Shown here one piece after another: positions 60,745-64,000 of a stretch of DNA of 64,000 nt. The DNA is taken from assembly GCA_963760935.1 (NCBI GenBank), contig CAVXFB010000003.1:1054001-1118000 (forward strand), given 5' to 3'. The position numbers and the translations under genes were made by a program. The notes below the pieces were generated by a model that saw nothing but the letters and a program-made list of their open reading frames with translations, was not told the DNA's origin and did no database searches. Numbering within the stretch: position 1 is the stretch's first letter; each line of letters starts with the position of its first letter. The stretch is from CAVXFB01 sp963760935 (lineage in GTDB: Bacteria; Planctomycetota; Planctomycetia; Pirellulales; Thermoguttaceae).

Positions 60745-61272
60745 ATGGGGCGCTGGTTTCGCAATATCTATACGGCGGTTGCCACGGTGGTGTATGCCTT
60801 ATGGGTATCGCTGCGCTACTGGCTACGCACCTACGATCCCAAGCAAGGCACGTTCACCGAGCAATACGAATATCCGGAACTGCCCGCGCGCATCTATCCG
60901 CGCTTCCGCGGCTTTCACCGCTATGACCTGACCACGTGCATAGCCTGCGAGCGATGCGCCAAAGATTGTCCGATCGGCTGCATCTACATTGGCAAGACGC
61001 GAGTCGAGGGGCGAAAAGGCTTTCAAATCACCAGCTTCTCGATCGACTACGGCAAGTGCATGCTCTGTGCCATTTGCACGGAGAATTGTCCGGTCGATTG
61101 CATCTTCATGGGCGGGTCGTACGATCTGAGTTGCTATAGTCGCGACGGAACCATTGTCGATTTCTCACGGCTTCCCTTGGAGATGGCCTGGGGACGTGCG
61201 ACGTTGAACCCAGCGGCAGTTGCCAATTCGAAATTGATCACGCGGCCGGTCCACGGCGGTCCCAGCCTCTAG
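60745..61272 (+). CDS. nuoI: NADH-quinone oxidoreductase subunit I
   Basis: A 175-residue complex I subunit carrying the two tetranuclear clusters that pass electrons to NuoB. The two 4Fe-4S motifs are complete: CIACERCAKDCP and CMLCAICTENCP. The N-terminal amphipathic helix (WFRNIYTAVATVVYALWVSL) and FRGFHRYDLTTC fit the family. ATG 60745 has GGTGGACCTGCT before it; the open frame extends far upstream without meaning. It is separated from nuoA by the DUF2203 gene and is not in the usual nuoA-N order, which is frequent in planctomycetes. Confidence 0.95.
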   Translation: MGRWFRNIYTAVATVVYALWVSLRYWLRTYDPKQGTFTEQYEYPELPARIYPRFRGFHRYDLTTCIACERCAKDCPIGCIYIGKTRVEGRKGFQITSFSIDYGKCMLCAICTENCPVDCIFMGGSYDLSCYSRDGTIVDFSRLPLEMAWGRATLNPAAVANSKLITRPVHGGPSL

Positions 61273-61286
61273 GAAGGGTAAGTTTG

Positions 61287-61730
61287 ATGATGCGAAACCG
61301 AGCCGGCCGGCGAGAGGTGTTTACGGTGGCAGAGGCCAACGCAACGCTTCCCCTGGTCCGCGCCATTGTCCAAGACCTTTCGACCCTGGCCCGCGACGTG
61401 ATGGATCGCCGCCGTCGCCTGTCGCTGCTGCGTTCGGGCCACGAGCCCAACGATGGCGACGTGTACCACCAGGAGCTTCTCCAGGTTCAGGAAGATATGG
61501 AGAAAGATGCCCGGCGCGTACGGGAGTATGTTGAAGAGCTCCGCGCCTTGGGGGTCGAACCGGTCGACGGCCCCGAGGGCATTGTCAGCTTTCCTTCCGT
61601 GCTCGATGGACGGCGGGTTTGTCTGTGTTGGAAGCTGGGCGAGGACGAGGTGCTTTACTGGCATGAAGTGAATGTCGGCTACCGCCAGCGCCAGCCGCTG
61701 TCGGCTGATCGCGTTGTTGCGAAGGTGTGA
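61287..61730 (+). CDS. DUF2203 family protein
   Basis: A 147-residue cytoplasmic protein starting at ATG 61287 with AGGAAGGGTAAGTTTG upstream; an ATG at 61290 is also possible. It contains the DUF2203 pattern: REVFTVAEANATLPLVRAIV, a long charged helical hairpin (EDMEKDARRVREYVEELRAL), GVEPVDGPEGIVSFPSVLDG and CWKLGEDEVLYWHEVNVGYR. The family function is unknown. It starts 14 bases after nuoI and is probably co-transcribed with it. Confidence 0.88.
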   Translation: MMRNRAGRREVFTVAEANATLPLVRAIVQDLSTLARDVMDRRRRLSLLRSGHEPNDGDVYHQELLQVQEDMEKDARRVREYVEELRALGVEPVDGPEGIVSFPSVLDGRRVCLCWKLGEDEVLYWHEVNVGYRQRQPLSADRVVAKV

Positions 61731-62026
61731 ACGAGGCCACGCGACCGGGCGCGAGGCCGCCGTTGCGGCCAGACGAAATGCAGAGTCTTGCTTGATGTGG
61801 GGGAGTCATCCTGAGCGCAGCGAAGGATCTCGTTGGCACGCGGGCAGTTGCGATTTTCGCGGAGATTCTTCGCTGCGCACAGAATGACCGTTCGCAGGAG
61901 CTTTGCAGCTTTCCTGCCGCCGTGGCCGGCCCGCTTGCAAAAGCCCCGCAAAACCCTAGAATAGGCCCCTTTGGCGAAATACCTGCCATATTTCCCCCCA
62001 AAGGGGAGTAAGAGTCCTCCGCGCCA
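61731..62026. other. Intergenic region containing a repeat
   Basis: A 296-base gap between the DUF2203 gene and nuoA. It holds the inverted repeat at 61805-61888, listed separately. The last 25 bases provide GGGGAGTAAGAG as the ribosome binding site of nuoA. Confidence 0.5.
61805..61888. repeat. GTCATCCTGAGCG-type inverted repeat
   Basis: The left arm 61805-61830 (GTCATCCTGAGCGCAGCGAA...) and the right arm 61863-61888 (...TTCGCTGCGCACAGAATGAC) are inverted copies with three mismatches over 26 bases and a 32-base spacer. This repeat type is widespread in environmental bacterial genomes. A degenerate copy lies at 31126-31185. Confidence 0.7.
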
Positions 62027-62617
62027 ATGACGCCGACCGCAATCGTTGCCTACCTAGCGCTATTTGCCACGGTGGGACTGCTTTTTGTCCTGGCATCGCT
62101 CGTGCTGGGCAAGCTGCTGCGCTCCTGGGAGCCGACGTCGGAAAAGGTCGAGACCTACGAGTGCGGCGAGCCGGCCGTCGGACCCAGCTCAGTGCAATTC
62201 GACCTGCGGTTCTACGTCGTTGCTCTGGTCTTCCTCATCTTTGAGGTCGAAGTCGCTTTTTTCTTTCCGCCGGCCACCGTGTTCGGCAAGGTGAATCGCC
62301 TTCGCGATCCCAACGTAACGCGGGTCGTCGTCCAGCAAACGTATACAGACCTTACCGTTGACGGCGCTGGACAACAATCCAGCGAGAGCGAAGCCACCCC
62401 CCACGTGCCTGCTACGACGCTCGCCCTCACTTCAATGCTCGACCTGGGCGTCTTCTTCGCCGTCCTGCTGGTCGGCTTCGCTTTTATATGGCGATGCGGC
62501 GATCTGGACTGGGTTCGCGCGGTGGCGCATCCGAGTGCCGCACATGAATCGCTGTCGCGGCCCACGGATTTTCAGGAACAGCCTTTCGGCGACCGCAATC
62601 GCCTCCTATCGTCATGA
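62027..62617 (+). CDS. nuoA: NADH-quinone oxidoreductase subunit A
   Basis: A 196-residue membrane subunit of complex I near the quinone site. Three transmembrane helices are present: residues 8-30 (AYLALFATVGLLFVLASLVL), about 67-85 (FYVVALVFLIFEVEVAFFFP) and about 142-162 (LDLGVFFAVLLVGFAFIWRC). The conserved YECGEPAVGPSSVQFDLRFY loop lies between the first two. The stretch of about 50 polar residues between helices 2 and 3 (RDPNVTRVVVQQTYTDLTVD and onward) and the C-terminal tail make it longer than typical NuoA (about 120-150). It overlaps nuoC by ATGA (62614-62617), so translation is coupled. Confidence 0.92.
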   Translation: MTPTAIVAYLALFATVGLLFVLASLVLGKLLRSWEPTSEKVETYECGEPAVGPSSVQFDLRFYVVALVFLIFEVEVAFFFPPATVFGKVNRLRDPNVTRVVVQQTYTDLTVDGAGQQSSESEATPHVPATTLALTSMLDLGVFFAVLLVGFAFIWRCGDLDWVRAVAHPSAAHESLSRPTDFQEQPFGDRNRLLSS

Positions 62618-63147
62618 ACGCCGAAACGATCTATGCCCGGCTTGATTCGGCCTGCCAGCAATGGCTGGTGGGCCAGGACGCTGCGGCCATCGATCCATGG
62701 ATCGAAATCAAGAGCGAGGGGCTGCACGACGTCTGCCAGTGCCTTCGCCACGATCGGGACTTGCTGTTCGATATGCTGCATTGCATTACGGCGGTCGATT
62801 ATTTCGAGCCGGACCCGAAGAAAGTGGCCCAGGTGCCGTGGCAGCCCCACATCGAGATAATCTATCACCTGTCGAGCATGACGCATCGCCATCGCATCGT
62901 CCTGAAGACCCGCCTGCCGCGATGGCTCGACGAGCAACAGTCGCAGTTGCCGGAAGTCTCCAGCGTCAGCGATATTTGGCGCACGGCCGAGTGGCACGAG
63001 CGCGAGGTGTTCGATCTTTCGGGCGTGCTCTTTCGCGGCAATCAGGATATGCGGCGCATTTTGTGCCCGGAAGATTGGGTCGGCCATGCGTTGCGAAAAG
63101 ACTATCAAATGCCCGCCGAGTATCACGGCATACCGATGGGCAACTAA
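62614..63147 (+). CDS. nuoC: NADH-quinone oxidoreductase subunit C
   Basis: A 177-residue hydrophilic subunit of complex I. The family features are FDMLHCITAVDYFEPDPKKV, VIYHLSS-type IEIIYHLSSMTHRHRIVLKT, SVSDIWRTAEWHEREVFDLS and GHALRKDYQMPAEYHG. It is a single NuoC, not fused to NuoD. It begins inside the nuoA stop codon and ends 14 bases before nuoD. No nuoB lies between nuoA and nuoC, although nuoA-B-C-D is the common order. Confidence 0.93.
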   Translation: MNAETIYARLDSACQQWLVGQDAAAIDPWIEIKSEGLHDVCQCLRHDRDLLFDMLHCITAVDYFEPDPKKVAQVPWQPHIEIIYHLSSMTHRHRIVLKTRLPRWLDEQQSQLPEVSSVSDIWRTAEWHEREVFDLSGVLFRGNQDMRRILCPEDWVGHALRKDYQMPAEYHGIPMGN

Positions 63148-63161
63148 CGTACAGCAAATTC

Positions 63162-64000
63162 ATGGCATCTGACCGCGAACAACCTGATGCTGCCGGGAAA
63201 GAGGGGGACAGTCCCCATTTGTGCGCAGCACCCTCTGGGCCGTTCCGGCAAATGGGGGCTGTCCCCGTTGTTTCTGATGTTGCCGAGTTTGACGTCCAGA
63301 CGGACGAGATGCTCATCAACATGGGGCCGCAGCATCCGAGCACGCACGGCGTGCTGCGGCTGGTGTTGCGGACCGATGGCGAAGTGGTCACCGAGGTGAC
63401 GCCGCACATCGGCTATTTGCATCGCTGCGCCGAGAAGATCGCCGAAAGCCTCACGCCGCGGCAGTTCCTGCCGTTCACCGACCGGCTCGACTATCTGGCC
63501 GGAATGAACATGAATCTCGGCTGGGCGCTGTGCGTCGAGAAGCTGATGGGCCACAAGGTGTCGGAAAAGACGCGCCACCTGCGAGTGCTGATCTGCGAGC
63601 TCAGCCGCATCGCCAATCACCTCGTGGCCGCCGGCTGCTATGGGCTCGATCTCGGCAGCTTCACCCCGTTCATGTGGACGTTTCGCGAGCGGGAAAAGAT
63701 CCTCAACCTGTTCGAGGAAGTGTGCGGCGCCCGGCTGACATACAGCTATATTACTGTCGGCGGCGTAACGGCCGATCTGCCGCCGGGTTGGCTCGATCGC
63801 TGTACGGCCTTTCTCGATCAATTCGAGCCGGTGATCGACGATCTGCATGCGCTGCTGACCAACAACGCGGTTTTTATCCATCGCACGGCAAACATCGGCG
63901 TGCTGCCGGCCGACGTGGCGATCAACTACGGCTGTTCGGGCCCCGTGTTGCGTGGCAGCGGCGTCAACTGGGACTTGCGACGCGATGGCGAGCCGATTTA
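63162..64000 (+). CDS. nuoD: NADH-quinone oxidoreductase subunit D, 3' end outside the window
   Basis: At least 279 residues, open at the right edge. The core begins near residue 48 with VQTDEMLINMGPQHPSTHGV and continues with TPHIGYLHRCAEKIAESLTP, DRLDYLAGMNMNLGWALCVE, RVLICELSRIANHLVAAGCY, TYSYITVGGVTADLPPGW and INYGCSGPVLRGSGVNWDLR. This subunit forms the quinone-binding cavity with NuoB. ATG 63162 starts an open frame of about 45 extra residues before the core. That stretch is made largely of a palindromic repeat (63204-63266), which reads through in frame. An ATG at 63252 is an alternative start; neither has a good ribosome binding site. Confidence 0.92.
   Translation, partial: MASDREQPDAAGKEGDSPHLCAAPSGPFRQMGAVPVVSDVAEFDVQTDEMLINMGPQHPSTHGVLRLVLRTDGEVVTEVTPHIGYLHRCAEKIAESLTPRQFLPFTDRLDYLAGMNMNLGWALCVEKLMGHKVSEKTRHLRVLICELSRIANHLVAAGCYGLDLGSFTPFMWTFREREKILNLFEEVCGARLTYSYITVGGVTADLPPGWLDRCTAFLDQFEPVIDDLHALLTNNAVFIHRTANIGVLPADVAINYGCSGPVLRGSGVNWDLRRDGEPI
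63204..63266. repeat. Palindromic repeat inside the nuoD 5' coding region
   Basis: The left arm 63204-63221 (GGGGACAGTCCCCATTTG) and the right arm 63249-63266 (CAAATGGGGGCTGTCCCC) are inverted, with one mismatch in 18 and a 27-base spacer. The left arm contains the self-complementary GGGGACAGTCCCC-like core. In the nuoD frame it encodes about 21 residues without stops. Confidence 0.75.

Noticed and set aside
1..64000. CRISPR array, prophage or integrative element
   Set aside because: I see no regularly spaced direct repeats, no integrase and no phage structural genes; the only mobile traces are the IS630 remnant and the MITE-like element.

Overview
The window looks like a chromosomal segment of a planctomycete (phylum Planctomycetota, possibly Pirellulales; the order is a guess). 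The evidence is the combination of a DUF1559 pseudopilin with an H-X9-DG tail, several PEP-CTERM/dockerin surface proteins, a DUF1549/DUF1553 + DUF1501 + PPC-domain gene row, Gfo/Idh/MocA and DUF6807 proteins, an SHD1 protein, and a bacterial microcompartment (BMC) locus of the Planctomycetes-Verrucomicrobia type. Coding density is moderate, both strands are used, and intergenic repeats are common.

Layout. 1-10.3 kb: a winged-helix regulator cut by the left edge, the DUF1559 protein and a lipoprotein, then PEP-CTERM exported proteins with lamin-tail and LamG domains and a phytase-like esterase. 10.3-20.7 kb: a SUMF1-domain PEP-CTERM protein, an SHD1/beta-propeller-like protein, an HtrA-type protease fused to HEAT repeats, FtsH and a nitrilase-family hydrolase. 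20.8-29.6 kb: two tandem SGNH hydrolases, a GH29 alpha-L-fucosidase, a membrane SGNH hydrolase, a BON protein, a lipoprotein, an STN-like protein and a HEAT/TPR protein. 29.8-41.2 kb: a chorismatase/RidA-like protein, the DUF1549-DUF1501-PPC row, an SDR, a DUF6807 protein, and an ASKHA/2Fe-2S corrinoid activator coupled to a LysR regulator. 41.3-49.0 kb: the BMC locus, in the order DeoR regulator, PduL, BMC-H, BMC-H, acetate kinase, BMC-P, CoA-acylating aldehyde dehydrogenase, BMC-P, RpiB-like protein, BMC-P, class II aldolase. 49.0-58.9 kb: Gfo/Idh/MocA, LRR, HD-domain, RlmI-like methyltransferase, MFS and alpha/beta hydrolase genes, a decayed ROK kinase, an orphan antitoxin and a transposase remnant. 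59-64 kb: tRNA-Glu, a MITE-like element, csrA, and complex I genes nuoI, DUF2203, nuoA, nuoC and nuoD (cut by the right edge), with no nuoB between nuoA and nuoC.

Functionally, the clearest unit is the BMC operon. By analogy with the characterised planctomycete compartment it should cleave a deoxysugar phosphate (L-fuculose-1-P or L-rhamnulose-1-P) to lactaldehyde and carry this through acyl-CoA and acyl-phosphate to an acid and ATP. The GH29 fucosidase 20 kb upstream could feed it. Four of its enzymes carry a similar short amphipathic helix that looks like an encapsulation peptide.

Six otherwise intact genes are each split by one single-base indel (near 3,907, 21,230, 28,375, 31,343, 55,128 and 58,830). 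Two of these lie in C homopolymers, so sequence error is a serious explanation. The most novel-looking structure is a 291-bp non-coding element at 59,502-59,792 with perfect 22-bp terminal inverted repeats and an exact 8-bp flanking duplication.
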